A DNA stretch of 64,000 nucleotides, taken from NCBI RefSeq assembly GCF_000346465.2, contig NC_034014.1, forward strand, positions 12,239,035 through 12,303,034. Direction: 5' to 3'. The translations under genes and the position numbers were made by a program. This document shows positions 23,860 through 48,520 of the stretch, piece by piece. The DNA comes from Prunus persica. Its lineage: Eukaryota > Streptophyta > Magnoliopsida > Rosales > Rosaceae. The notes under the pieces were generated by a model, which searched no databases, was not told where the DNA came from, and saw only the letters and a program-made list of their open reading frames with translations. Positions within the stretch are counted from its first letter, which is position 1; each line of letters begins with the position of its first letter.

Positions 23860-24454
23860 AGAGAGGGGCTCCCCCTTATCTCTAGAACTTTTCTCCTTCC
23901 CCACCGACCTCTTCTAAGCAGTTGTGGTTGTCCAACCACCCTTCGGGACGGCACCTTTACCACTTCTATTATGGCTTCTCTACTACCCTCTGGTGTGGCT
24001 TTCTTTCTCTCTTTTTCTGTTTGTTTGGGTTTGCCTTTTCTCTCTTAATTTTCCAGATGTAAGCCCAAATCTCCTCCACATCTCCTCCCCCACTATTTTT
24101 AGCCATTACACCACTCTCACCCTCTTTCCCTCTCATACACTCACCCTCAATCAGTCTATTTCTCTCCCTCCTCCCACGAAAACTCAAACCCTAATATCCT
24201 CCTCTTTCCTGAGAATTTTCTTGGTTGTCTACTCGTTTGCTGCTGATGTTTCTCCCCTACAACCCATCCTCAGATCTAAGATCTTGATATGGAGGTGTGG
24301 GCTCTGTAGTTTAATGGTCAATTTTGACCACTACCTAGATTGCTTGAGCATGATGCATGTTGGTGGCTTGCTTCCCCAATTCCACGCTCTACAAATCCCC
24401 TTTGTTGGTTTATATGAACCTTCTTCTTCTTCTGTCTATGGCGGTGGCAGCATA
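23860..24454 (+). other. Pyrimidine-rich segment, possibly part of a non-LTR element interrupted by the PIF insertion
   Basis: CT-rich sequence (GAGAGAGGGGCTCCCCC near 23861, many TCTCCTCC runs) gives a long low-complexity Ser/Leu/Pro frame at 23924-24460 that I do not treat as a gene. The sequence resumes after the PIF element (28163-28360) as a T/G-rich segment ending in an A-rich tail. Together they may be a LINE-like 5' leader and 3' tail split by the later insertion. This is inference. Confidence 0.3.
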
Positions 24455-24985
24455 TTATAGCACTTCCACCCATTTGCCATGGCAAAGGGCAAGGGCTGTT
24501 ACTATTCATGTGAATAGTGGCAACCCTTGCAAAAGGCTTGTTGTGTTTCCATTCATTGCCATCGTAAAAAGCAAATACTATTCACTTTTAGTTCTTTTTT
24601 TTTACCAAAATAATTAATTTGGAGAAGATTTTCAGTTCCCATGTGTCAATATTTATTATAAAATTCATATCTCATAATTCAAATGAATTTTTCGGATAAA
24701 ATTTTCGGATAAGATTTTCGGTTGCCACGTGTCAATATTTATTATAAAATACAAATCTAAAATTTCAGATAAGATTCTCGAGTGTCACGTGTCGATATTA
24801 ATTATAAAATACAAATCTCAGATTTCAGATAAGATTTTCACCATCTAAAATCGCGTCATGTATCATCTCTATCTTCTAAATCTCTCTATAAAACCAGAGG
24901 CTCAACTCATACATGTCACACTATATCTTCTCTATCATTTCATTTCTCAAATTTTAGATTTCATAGTCCACTCTTAATATCAGAC

Positions 24986-26342
24986 ATGAGGAGATGCTTG
25001 TTGAGGCAAGAGCGAGAAATTAAAGAAAGAAGACGACGAACTGAAGACGAAATGGAGGATTAAGAAGATGATGAACAAGTTGCCATGATAGTGGGTATGA
25101 TTGATCTATCAAGGGAAGGCTGCCATTGTGGTTTACAAGTTGGTCGTGGCCCGAACATAGACAGACATAGGCATTCTCGGGGTAAGAATCTTTTGGAAGA
25201 TTTCTTTATCCCAAATTATGTGTACTCCAATGTTGATTTTCGAGGGCAATATGGAATGCAACCCCATTTGTTCAATAAAGTCATGCAGGATGTTTGCAAT
25301 TATGATGCATACTTCGTTCAGAAAAGTGATGTTGCTGGGGTTTTGGGGCTTTTCCAGGAGCAAAAGCTTATAGCTTCTTTTCGAATGCTGGCGTTTGGTG
25401 CATCTACAGACCAGGTGGATGAGATTGCTAGGATGGGGAAGCCCACTACTCTAGAGAACTTGGTCAGATTCTGTGATACAATCGAAACTTTCTACACCAG
25501 GGATTACCTTCGCAAACCTATGCCTAGGGACCTCCAAAAGCTTCTATAAAAAGCTGAAACTCGAGGTTTTTCAGGCATGATTGGAAGCATCAACTATATG
25601 CACGGGCAATGGAAGAATTGCCAACTGCCTAGCAAGGAGATTATGGGAATAAAAAAAGGCGAAAAAGTATCATTCTGGAAGCCGTTGCTTCATTCGATAC
25701 ATGGGTTTGGCATGCCTTTTCGGAGTTGCCGAATCTTAAAACAATCTGAACGTACTGGGTCAATCCTCGGTATTCAACGATGTGTTGAGAGGTCAACCCC
25801 CTCATATCACCTATAAAATCAACAATATTGTCTACTGGGGTGGGCACTACCTAGCAAACGGAATCTACCCGAGGTGGACGACATTTGTCAAAACAATTCC
25901 GCATCTCCAATCGGAGAAGGAAAAATTATTTGTTGCCTATCAAATGGGTTACAGGAAATATATGGAAAGGTGTTTTGGTATCCTCTAAGCTTGGTGGGCA
26001 ATCATTAGGAGTGCTACTCATACGTTTGATAAGGAGGTGCTTCAAAGCATTATGATGACGTGCATCATCCTCCATAACATGATTGTGGAGGATGAGTATG
26101 ATTATGATACTCCAGAGGTGTTCGAACCCGATCCCATGAACACGGCATTTACAAGAATTTATGAAAGGCCTATGGGAGCAAATGGACAACCACTGGAGCA
26201 TGAACCGTTGGTTAGGGATGGTCGTTTCAACAACCGTATGATTGATCGATATACGGAGATGCAATCGTCTTATATTCATGAACGACGTCAAGTTGACTTG
26301 ATAGAGCACTTATGGGTGGTGAGAGGCAATGACGGTGAATGA
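24986..26342 (+). pseudogene. PIF/Harbinger transposase (DDE nuclease) pseudogene
   Basis: From ATG 24986 the frame has an Arg/Glu-rich start and a premature TAA about 25 codons in. It then continues open through 25085-25549 with the N-terminal helix-turn-helix part (FIPNYVYSNVDFRGQYGM, LASFRMLAFGAS-type). After another TAA it runs into the nuclease domain. The first catalytic motif reads GSINYMH instead of GSIDCMH, so the first Asp is replaced by Asn. The second motif region (usually NDINVL) reads NNLNVL after a frameshift near 25720. The third part is preserved as NGIYPRWTTFVKTI, GYRKYMERCFGIL and MTCIILHNMIVEDE. Loss of two catalytic aspartates plus stops means it cannot cut DNA. The family normally excises and inserts elements at TTA/TAA with the help of its Myb-like partner. 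Confidence 0.85.
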
Positions 26343-26400
26343 AGTCAAGTGAAGATGCTTTGTTTTTAATTATGCTTTGTGTTGATGTATGCGTCGTTTG

Positions 26401-26530
26401 AATTATGCTTTGTTTGTGTTTTGTTTTGAATTATGCTTTGTTTGTGTTTTGTTTTTGAATTATGCTTTGTTTGTGTTTTGTTTTGAATTATGCTTTGGTT
26501 GTGTTTTGTTTTTAATTATGCTTTAGTTTG
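26401..26530. repeat. Tandem 28-29-bp minisatellite
   Basis: Four to five units of the type AATTATGCTTTGTTTGTGTT + TTGTTTTG lie just 3' of the transposase stop codon, in the gap between the two convergent genes of the PIF element. Confidence 0.8.
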
Positions 26531-26800
26531 ATGTATGCAATGTAAAAAGGTATTTTATTGAATGATTTCTTTATTCACTAAAAGAAAAGCAATACAACTA
26601 ATTAAGAAATACAACTAATTAAATAAAAGACAAGAAATACAACTAATTCAATAAAAAACAAGCAATGCAATTAAATAAAAGGCAAGCAATATAATCTAAT
26701 GGTTTTGATCATTTAACCAATCAGTGTTGCTAGGTCTATCGTCATGGAAAAGTCTTCTTCTCATAACATCCTTTCGTTCTAGCTTATAAAATGACTTTGT

Positions 26801-27639
26801 TTAAGGGGACATATGGCTTGTATCTATGGCCATGGTTTCTCGATCCTTCTTCTCCATATCTTGTTTGAATATATACTCCATTTCTCTTGCATATTCTTCA
26901 TTCATTGCCTTCTCATCCGCATCTTTTTTCATGTCTCTCTCAATTCTCATGGTGCCGTTTAGAGCAATTTGCTCCAAAAATTTTGTAGTATCATTAGTGG
27001 AAGTACTCCTTCTCTTGGCCTTCGCTGCCTTTCTCCCAATAGGCCTTGGCTCCTTTTGGATTGGTGAGTCTTGACTCATCAAGGAATCCAAATGAGAATC
27101 CGATGCCGTTGAATCATGGAGCCTCATCTCGTTCAACACAATGGTCAGACTCGTGGGAATAATTTTGAATCTTGAACAATTTCTCACCACCTCCCAACAT
27201 TGATGATAGTTGAAAGATTTTTTGCCTTAGCCAATAGCACCGAACCACATTTGTGCTTGCATAATCTATTAAAAAAATATATTGGAAATGCAAGAAACAT
27301 TTAAAAAATTAGGACATTAAATTTAATAAAACGGAAATTACAAATAATTTACCTCATCGCCAAGATTTTCGCCTCTTCGATGGTCGTCCCTTACTTTTGC
27401 CAATGCATCTCTCTATTTCCCCAACTCTTTATTCAAAATTTTCCACCTACTAGCCAAGACCATTTTTGTACGAGCCGAACCCGATCTTTCATAAATTCGG
27501 CATGAATTTTTCTCCACATATGAGAGAACTTCATCTCATTGCCCGTGGTCGGACAATAACCAACTTGGACCCAACACTCACACAACATAACATCTTCCAT
27601 GGTTGTCCACGCCCATCCGACTTCGATAGAAGATGCCAT
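26801..27639 (-). pseudogene. PIF-associated Myb/SANT-like ORF1 (often labelled 'glutathione S-transferase T3-like'), disrupted
   Basis: From ATG 27639 the first part reads WAWTTMEDVMLCECWVQVG then FSHMWRKIHAEF, a trihelix/SANT-like DNA-binding start. A frameshift near 27470 separates it from the continuing LASRWKILNKELGK. After an intron-like gap (about 27245-27350) the C-terminal part (26801-27190) has the typical RPIGRKAAKAKRR motif followed by a charged helical segment (KFLEQIALN..., EEYAREMEYIFKQDM), as in NAM-associated C-terminal domains. In active elements this protein helps the transposase bind the ends. The copy is broken and its transposase partner is dead. Confidence 0.8.
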
Positions 27640-28162
27640 AAGATGATGAATAAAAAAAAATATAGTGTATAAAGTGAATAATATTAGAAGGAGAAGAAAA
27701 TGTATGAAGATTTGGTGTTGAAAGTGAAGAATATTGGTAGGTATTTATAGAAAAAAAGTTCAGAATATTTTGGTAATTTGTAAAAAATAATTAAAAAAAA
27801 AATTTCGGATTTTTAACGCACAAAAAAAGGCAACCATTGGATTGGAGGACAAAAAAGGATCAGACAACCTAGAACTTGCCATGTGGCTTCTAGCTGTTGG
27901 TGGATATCAAGGATGACGCCAGCCTGGTGTCAGCTCACATGCCAACGGTAAAAATATTTTAAACCCGGGCGCTGACGTCAGGTTGTCATCAGCTCTAACG
28001 TCAGCAGCCCTCAAGCTAGAGCACGAGCTCGTTTTGCCTTTAGACTGGCCCAGTTTACTGGGACCCAGGTGCTGCCCAGGCAGTTGAAGCCTGCTGAAAC
28101 GTCCAACTGGGGCTTGGGCCCCCTCCTGCCTGGGCCAAGGCTGGTCGGTGAAAATGCTCTTA

Positions 28163-28360
28163 GGGGCGGCAATTGCTTGTTGTTTCTAGGCTTTAGCTTT
28201 TTGTGTTTTCTACCTAAATTATTTATATTTTGGATTGAACTTTTATTTTATTTGGTTGAGTTCTTGTTTTTAATTTTCTGACTTTTATTTTGGGCTTTTA
28301 TGTATCTGTATAATAGTGCCATTTTCGTTCGTTAAAAAGAAAATTAAAAAAAATAAAATT
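28163..28360 (+). other. T-rich segment ending in an A-rich tail, possible continuation of the element split by the PIF insertion
   Basis: TTTTATTTTGGGCTTTTATG...TAATAGTGCC and a terminal A-rich stretch (about 28335-28358) resemble a plant LINE 3' end. There is no coding domain. See 23860-24454 for the proposed other half. Confidence 0.3.
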
Positions 28361-28769
28361 GAGTGACATGAAATGTAGAGCAGAATTTTTAAATAAATTA
28401 AGCTAAAGTAAAATTCAATCGACTCCAATAAATAGACGACTTACATGAGTCGTGTTATTCGACCCGTTTGATAATCGGATATTCGGATTGGAGATTCACT
28501 CCTCCTGTGATCTTCTTCTTCTAATTCTTACATGAGATTCGCTCTCCGCATATGTTTCTCAGCTGCTCAAACTCCAATATTCATTTTCCACGTAAGAACA
28601 CCAATAAATATTAAAAACTCGTATTAATATATATATTTTCCCTCCTTATTGAATCCTCTTCACAGAAAAAGCTCCATTTGTTTCTCTGCAAATCCGCCAT
28701 CTCCGTCCCCATCTCACTCACTCACTCTCTCTATCTTTATATGTAATATACACACAATCGAAGAAGAGA
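28361..28769 (+). promoter_or_regulatory. Promoter and 5' leader of the UBP8-type gene
   Basis: The stretch before ATG 28770 shifts to CT-rich leader sequence (28660-28730, many CTC/TCTC runs typical of plant 5' UTRs). I cannot place the transcription start or a convincing TATA box. Confidence 0.4.
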
Positions 28770-42112
<13,343 letters not shown>

Positions 42113-43040
42113 CATCAGAGTTGAGATGCATCTTTGGAAGCCCTTTTATCATGGTGAGTGAATTTTTCAAATCAGTCCTAGGACTGTAACCCCAAAATTT
42201 CATTCTTTTAGTCTTCAGCATTCTTTATTTCGGATTGAGAGTTTCCGTCGTGAATGAAAATGGGGGAAATTCGAAAGAGTGACGGTACCGACCTATATAG
42301 AGGAGGTGCTTAGAGGATTGTAACATAGTGACAAATGACAAAAAGAGGGACCTAGGATACTGTAGAGAGTTATAACCATTTGATGAAGAGAATTGAACTC
42401 CCTGGATTAGGGAGATTTCTGAAGTGATCTGCTCTATGAAAGTGTAATTTTTTTTTAACTGGGATTAGACATTTGATGGGCAATTCATTAATTTGTAACT
42501 TTGTATTAGCATTTTGGCGATCTTTATTTTTCAACGCTCAGTAATATTTTTAGCTTTTGAGCTTGTCTTCTTTCTCATTCATCTTGTAAATATGATCTGC
42601 TGGGTGCAGTACTGCCAATGACCTTGGGGTCGTGTGTACTTCTTCCCCTTGGACATATGGAACTCCTCTCCAGTCTTTATTATAATTTTTTTGGTGTATT
42701 TTTTATTGGTTGGTGATGAAATGGGGTTTGGTTTGGACAACCGTCTGAGCCCTGATATCTAATGAAATTTATTGTGATATTTTTCATCTATAATTTAGCG
42801 AAAGCTGATTTTGTTTACTAGAATGCTGCATCTTGTCTAATTTCTGTTATTATATATGCCATAAAGTGGCATGGGTTGTTCTGATACTAGCCTTTTTCAC
42901 CACTCAAATTTGTTTGCTTTTCTGTTATCTAAAGATGACAAAAAATGGGAATGAGAAAATGGGAATGATAAATTTGTTTGCCCAAATCTAATTTGTATTA
43001 ATTAGACTTAATAAAGAGAACATGGTTGTACAATATATAT
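42113..43040. other. UBP8 3' region and intergenic DNA
   Basis: T-rich sequence typical of a plant 3' UTR and downstream region. No canonical AATAAA close to the stop was found, though AATGAAATTTATTG near 42762 could serve. No gene seen. Confidence 0.4.
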
Positions 43041-43342
43041 AGAGCTTCTATTGATAAATTCTTTAAATATGCTTATTTGAGGGGCTCTACAATTATTTGA
43101 ATATGATGTCATTTGACCTCTCAATTGAATTATTGAAATTTTATTACTTTCTTGAAGTACCGTGTTTATTGATTTTGTAGGAAACAATTGGATGTCGAAA
43201 CGGTTTTCGATTGGTCTAATTTTTTGCAAGAATAATCTATGAATGTAGACTTAAGGTTTAGATCGTTGAAATTTTTTTTGTAAGAGATTCTTAAGGGTGT
43301 CTCTCAAAAAAAATTATTTGAGGAATCTCTCAATAGAAAGGG
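43041..43342. mobile_element. MITE (copy 1 of a family shared with 48521-48919)
   Basis: Imperfect inverted ends: AGAGCTTCTATTGATAAATT on the left and AATCTCTCAATAGAAAGG on the right, flanked by TA-rich DNA. The interior matches the element at 48521-48919 in the opposite orientation (for example AAGTACCGTGTTTATTGATT here against its complement there). Confidence 0.7.
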
Positions 43343-44545
43343 AATATATATATTTTTTTTCATTCGATAGGGAGGGGTATGAGGGAGTATTATATTGGGT
43401 CACCTCAAGATTGTCTTCTACATGAATTGAGCTTGGGTGCTCTTGGGGAGAAGAGGGAAAATTTGGCCCACTTTTCCATTGTGGTGCCAGCCCGTGTATG
43501 TATATATTGAAGTAATAAAATTGGAGTAATGAAATTGGAGTATATAGATTGTACAGAATATATATATTGAAGTAATAAAATTGGGGGACAGCATTGGTGT
43601 ACTTTCATTTTCATTGGAGAAAATCACAGTATTTATATTTATAGTAAGTTGGACCACGTTACTTGTCTTTCCTATCTAGGTGTATAATTAAAAGATAGGA
43701 ACCAGACCAGACCCCACCTGTTGATTGTGTTGACGCCAGGACCACTGTCATGATTTTCTTTGCATTCTCATCTTGCACACTTCGTGTGGTTCTCAATCCC
43801 TTCATATGAAATATAAGAAGTCTCCCTATATATCCACATGAGGTAGCCCAATTTCTTCTCTAAGGGTGGGCAATAATCCGGCCGAATTGATCAAATTGGC
43901 CGATTTAAACTGTATTGACTGATTTGTTTTGGTTTTATTTCGGTTTTGAGTTTTTGTAAATTAACTTAAAACGAATTCAGATAAAGATGCATTTTAAAGT
44001 TTGATGAAATTTCAAAGTTTTTTATCTTTGGTTGATTAGTTATTAAACTTTAAAGTTTCTTGACATGTTGAATTTTAGGATGGTTGCTATAAAATGAAAA
44101 ATATGTAGTTGTAATTGGGCTCATTGGTTGTATTTGTTCCCAAGGAAATCCAAAAGGGCTTGCAGCACATTCCTGTGCAGTATAATTGGTTGGCAGCAAC
44201 TCGATAACAAACATTCCATCACTTTGCTTAATATGTTAGCATATCATGCTGCAAACAAGTTCTTTTCACTTTAGCAAACTCGTTCCTTTCATGGCAGAAG
44301 GGAAAGCACACAAGGAGAACTTCTTGCAATTAACATTTGGTGCATAATGTTGCAAAAATAGGATATAAAGATTCTCGACTCACTCTACTCTAATCCTAGG
44401 TACGGTACAACTTCAAAATTTGATATCAGAGAAATCTTAAATATCCTACATGTCTACGCCACTCAATTACGAACACACTCAGTTAGTGACATACATCAAC
44501 GCATACATTTTGATCCCCGTAGTCTCTTATATAACCTCTGACATA
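43343..44545. other. Intergenic DNA between convergent UBP8 and RPA12
   Basis: Contains a direct repeat TATATATTGAAGTAATAAAA (43501 and 43559) and otherwise nothing recognisable. It presumably includes the RPA12 3' UTR, since that gene ends at 44546. Confidence 0.45.
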
Positions 44546-45936
44546 TCAATTCTCTGTAAACTGGTGCTGGCAATTGGTGCACACGTAGAAAGTAGTTGCT
44601 CCTTCATCTGCTGATCGCATCTATACAAAAAGATATTAAAGAAAGAAAAGAAGGCAACATAGAAGATAATTAGATGACAGGAAAAATAAGAAGCAGAAAA
44701 AGAAGACAATTAGATGATTGGGCGTTTGTCGAGTACCTGTCTGGAATAATATGTATGCTCATTGTGGCCACATTTTTCACATGTTTTAGCATCTGTCTGT
44801 TAAGAGGAAAAATAGTATAGAAAAATGAAAAGCAGATTCCCAAACAAATACCACACCTTAAATGAAAACTGAAAAGCACAGCTACCTTTTGCAATTGCAC
44901 TTTTTCTTCACGAATTATTGATATGCCTAGCTCCCTTCTAATATCCTGCAACAAGGACACATATAGAGTAATCCCTTGGTTCGGTGATACAAACAACTCA
45001 ATTCAAGCATCACCATCTCTCCCCACCCCGAAAAAGGGAAAAATAAAATAAAATAAAATAAAAGGAATAGTGTGCCAGTACACACACAAAAGCACACATG
45101 GATTAAGATTAAAATGATTATGAACTTTCTTCTTAGGCAGTAAGATGTATATATGTTTCTCTGTGTGTGTGTGTGTAGGGTAGGGTAGGGTAGGGTAGCT
45201 TTTGCATTAGAACATAATTAATAATAGTATCAACCAAATGCAGTCGCTATGAAAGACATAAGAACTTGTCACAAAAGATGGGCATACCTCAGCAGTGGCT
45301 GTGTAAGATATTTGTCTTCCGGAGATCTCTGAAGACAATGGTAATCATTTTAGGAATATACAAAAGTAAGGAGAGGAAATATTAAGTTAAGGGTTAATGT
45401 TTTTGAGTCATTTATAAACCTACGAAAATAGTATTTATGCCATACATAACAAAGTCCAAACACCGTGAATTTGGTATATGTGGTACCGCAAATGTTTGTA
45501 AACTACGAAGTAACACTTGCAGCACAAATGGTACAGCTCAGAAAAATACAAAGCCTAATACCAACACATGATTAACATCTATAACATTTAGAATATAAAA
45601 CAATTCCAAAAAGTAAATTCAATTTGAAATTAGTATATATGATTAAAATATAGTAATACACATGTGCTGACATGGGAATACATGCATGTATTCACATGCA
45701 TTGCTGCATACAGAGAGGATTTATTTATCCATCAATCATCTGAAACGAAAGTTAAAACTTGCAAATAGATTAAACATGCAAGTAAACGTGAAAGGCTGAA
45801 AGCTCAAGTTTCCTCTACCTTTCGCGCTTATCTTACGCTTGCACAAGGGGCATTGAGCATGCTTAGTTGAACTCAATGTTCGCATAGTCCCACACAAGTC
45901 GCAGAACATGAAATCACGTCCTTCAGAATATGCCAT
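44546..45936 (-). CDS. RPA12: DNA-directed RNA polymerase I subunit RPA12 (A12.2-like), 5 exons
   Basis: Exons on the - strand: 45936-45819, 45328-45288, 44945-44886, 44796-44737, 44620-44546. All have GT-AG junctions and keep frame, giving 354 nt and 117 residues, the usual size for this subunit. The N-terminal zinc ribbon has FCDLCGTM and CPLCK pairs. The linker includes [10 protein letters not shown]. The C-terminal TFIIS-like zinc ribbon has [15 protein letters not shown], then [14 protein letters not shown] and CTNCQHQF, including the Asp-Glu pair (ADEG) that in A12.2/TFIIS-type ribbons enters the polymerase active site for transcript cleavage. The protein acts in nucleolar Pol I for rRNA synthesis and proofreading. 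It is convergent with UBP8. A diverged copy of its upstream region lies in the CACTA-like element at 21090-21322. Confidence 0.93.
45163..45199. repeat. (TG)n then (GGGTA)n short tandem repeats in an RPA12 intron
   Basis: GTGTGTGTGTGTG is followed by four to five GGGTA units. The unit lacks the plant telomere sequence TTTAGGG. Confidence 0.8.
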
Positions 45937-46900
45937 GAAATGCCTCTCCTATGAACCGTTTACTATTGTTGATGAACCTGCACGTAAACCTTTAAGGATT
46001 AACAAAGTAATATCCAAACATGTCTAGAGAGGTGCATTGAGAATGAGATTTTTCCAAGAAAATGCACGAGTTATGTTGAGCATTTCATCAAATAGCTAGT
46101 TGTGGCACTTAATTTGTCCATGTTCCATTCTTAAAAAGGTCTACCAAATCAAATTCATATCTGATTTTCATTCATATTACCACAAGCCAAAGAGCGAATT
46201 CAACAAACAAACCAGCAGCAGCTATTAAAAAGACCAAATCATTATATAACCAACATTACTGGAGTAATAAGTTGAAGAAGAAATTGTAAACAATGATGCC
46301 CAGATACTGCTACAACATATGTAAATCATTATTTTTCTGATAATGGAGAACTAATCTCCATAAATCATTATTCAAATGTTTATAACAATTATCTAGAGCC
46401 AGTGCAACTGTTCTGTGTTTTCTAGTGGCTAGCAGCTGAAATATTCTCCAATACAAATAGGAGCAGAAAACCAGAATTTTTGTTACATAAGGGAACTACC
46501 TCCCACCCCAGTTTTGAACACCTTACATTCTCTCTGTTTTTTCTTTGCTTTTCAATCTAGCATTCAATTTGTTCAGCCCTTACAACTAGGGGATTCAATA
46601 CCTTCAGTTATGAAGAAGCACATAAAAAATAGAGCAACACCAAAACCCAAAAACACAGCAACAACAAAATACAAAAACAGTCCAAATATCAAATACCCAC
46701 AAATTAAAATTGGTCAAAAACACCAAATCAGAAACACCCAAACAGTCCAAGTCAGATTTTCGTACCTTTGATGAAAGCCCAGGCAGTGAGATCTGAGAGA
46801 AAGAGAGGAGGATATGAGTGAGACAGAGAGGACTGAGGAGGCGGTGAGATAACTGAGCCGAGAGTTGAGAGAGAGAGAGAGAGAGAGAGTTCAGAGAGCG
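45937..46900 (-). promoter_or_regulatory. RPA12 upstream region, probable 5' leader with intron
   Basis: On the - strand, a GA-rich leader-like segment (46889 to about 46770) ends at GAAAGGTACGAAAATCTG, which contains a plausible GT donor near 46766. An acceptor before ATG 45936 would make this a 5'-UTR intron of about 0.8 kb. That is inference from composition and from the preserved GGTA.GAAAATCT at the equivalent spot of the copy at 21190. Confidence 0.45.
46867..46889. repeat. (GA)n microsatellite
   Basis: GA dinucleotides in the RPA12 upstream region. Confidence 0.9.
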
Positions 46901-47029
46901 CGAGAGAACTAAAAAAAAAGTTAAAAAAGAAAATTAAAAAAAAAAAGTGAAAATAAACTGGGCGTGCAATCCCAAACTTGTGAGTCTCCAAAATCTTAAA
47001 CCCTAAACCCAAAATATCAATTTTAGGTG

Positions 47030-47184
47030 GTGTTTGGGATTGCTGCGCTTAATAAATAAGCAGCTTATAAAAAAAGTTTTGGAAACAAAAGCGTTTGGTA
47101 AAACAATTGAACGCTGCTTATTTTAAAACCTGCGGTGACCCACAGCAGAATCTCGAAGCAGCCAACACGCTGCTTCTTAAGGGG
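47030..47184. repeat. Left part of an inverted-repeat element (TGTTTGG...GCTGCTT type)
   Basis: GTGTTTGGGATTGCTGCGCTT and repeated GCTGCTT / AAGCAGC segments (47036-47178) look like the subterminal region of a hAT-like non-autonomous element. A matching right end is not clear; AAAAACAGCGGGG at 49815-49827 may be its remnant. Confidence 0.3.
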
Positions 47185-47467
47185 TCATTTGGTACACAAG
47201 CTTGGTTTGGATTGGCTTGGACTAAATTTAGTACCATGTTTGTTTCATTTAATTCTAGTCTTAGATGGGATTGCTAATATCGGGTCCACCAAAAACACCT
47301 CTTTAAGAGGGGACTACTAATCCCATGTAGAAAGGGAGGATTAACTAGTCCTATGTTTACTAATGTATGAGATGTATATATTATATTGTAATACTAATAA
47401 CATATATTACTATTATTATTATTATTACATACACATATACTATAATGTACATATATATATATGTATA

Positions 47468-48481
47468 CAGTCCTGATCTCTTGGACCACAGGAGTCCAAG
47501 AGATTGTGGTCACTCACCGTTGGATATTAATCTAATGGTTCAAAAAAGTTGGTACCAAGGAGATCAACATTCAGCTAAGTGATGCGTTTTGCAGTCAGAC
47601 GGCTAGTGACCAGGAACAATTCCGATCCCGGGGTACACTAATTCATTCTAAGGTTGCGCGTTCAGAAGGAATTCCACAGAAAGGTGACTTTCATGGACAC
47701 GCTCAAGAGCATTATAAATCATCAATATTGTGAAGGAGCGTAAGATTTTTTAAGATCAAAGAATAAGTACTGTAGAAATACTAGGGGAGTAAGGGAATGC
47801 TGGGATCTCAAGGGAGATGGACCGGAACAGNNNNNNNNNNNNNNNNNNNNNNNNNNNNNNNNNNNNNNNNNNNNNNNNNNNNNNNNNNNNNNNNNNNNNN
47901 NNNNNNNNNNNNNNNNNNNNNNNNNNNNNNATGAGCAGGTGAAGGCCGTGATGAGTTGGAGTGTTGTTTGAGTTGATGAGGAGTCTGTTGCTGCTGCTGC
48001 TTGAGGATGAGCATTGGTTAATGGTTTCCTATAGTCACCGTCCTCATCCCCTTAGATGATGTTGGGTTTAATGGCCGGACGGGTCTTGTGCGCCGCTGAT
48101 ATCTGCCCTGCTTCCTAGCAGCCGCTGCCTCTAGGAGGAGGTTGCTGACATCCCTGTGGTTGAAATGGGATGAATATGTAGGGCCAATAGATGATTGGGT
48201 AAAGTTTTGGAGTGATGTGGATTGATGATGACCTGAGGTTCAATAGGGGGTTTTCCAGTACACCCATTTGGAGATTGATCCGATGGCTTGAATTGCTGAC
48301 ATTCTTGCTTCTCTTTGAAGGTCCGTCTCCTGATGTGTGCTCACCCCGCGTTAGATATTTATTTCGTTGCAAACAAGCACACATTCATAGTAGTTCAAGA
48401 TTGAGTGAACCGTAGAATTTACCCCAAACGGAGAGTCACCACAAATCTCTTGGACTCCTGTGGTCCAAGAGATCGGGACTG
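47468..48481. mobile_element. Non-autonomous element with long, self-complementary terminal inverted repeats, about 1.0 kb
   Basis: About 44 bp at each end are inverted copies: CAGTCCTGATCTCTTGGACC (47468) continuing ACAGGAGTCCAAGAGATTGT, and the complement ending at 48481. Each repeat is itself a hairpin (TCTCTTGGAC paired with GTCCAAGAGA, 7-nt loop). TATGTATA lies directly left and two bases beyond the right end, suggesting a longish target duplication as in Mutator-like elements. The interior is more GC-rich than its surroundings and contains the assembly gap and a CTG/CAG run (47989-48000). Confidence 0.7.
47831..47930. other. Assembly gap (100 N)
   Basis: Exactly 100 N, a conventional placeholder for a gap of unknown size, inside the inverted-repeat element. 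Confidence 0.99.
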
Positions 48482-48520
48482 AATATGTATATACACATAT
48501 ACAAGTATATATATATATAC

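Larger units (their letters stand above)
24458..28159. mobile_element. Complete PIF/Harbinger element, 3.7 kb, inactivated
   Basis: TTA flanks both ends (24455-24457 and 28160-28162), the PIF/Harbinger target duplication. The ends pair as TAGCACTTCCACC (24458) and the complement of GAGCATTTTCACC (ending 28159). A subterminal palindrome CTATTCATGTGAATAG lies at about 24503. The two genes have the usual convergent layout: transposase on + (24986-26342) and the Myb/SANT-like partner on - (26801-27639). Both are broken by stops or frameshifts. A shorter derivative of the same family lies at 55740-56169. Confidence 0.85.

Noticed and set aside
23924..24460. 178-codon + strand frame
   Set aside because: Low-complexity Ser/Leu/Pro/Phe translation of CT-rich DNA, with a similar-length shadow on the other strand. 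It has no domain and is cut by the PIF left end.
45176..45199. GGGTA repeats as an interstitial telomere
   Set aside because: The plant telomere unit is TTTAGGG; this is a 5-bp microsatellite.
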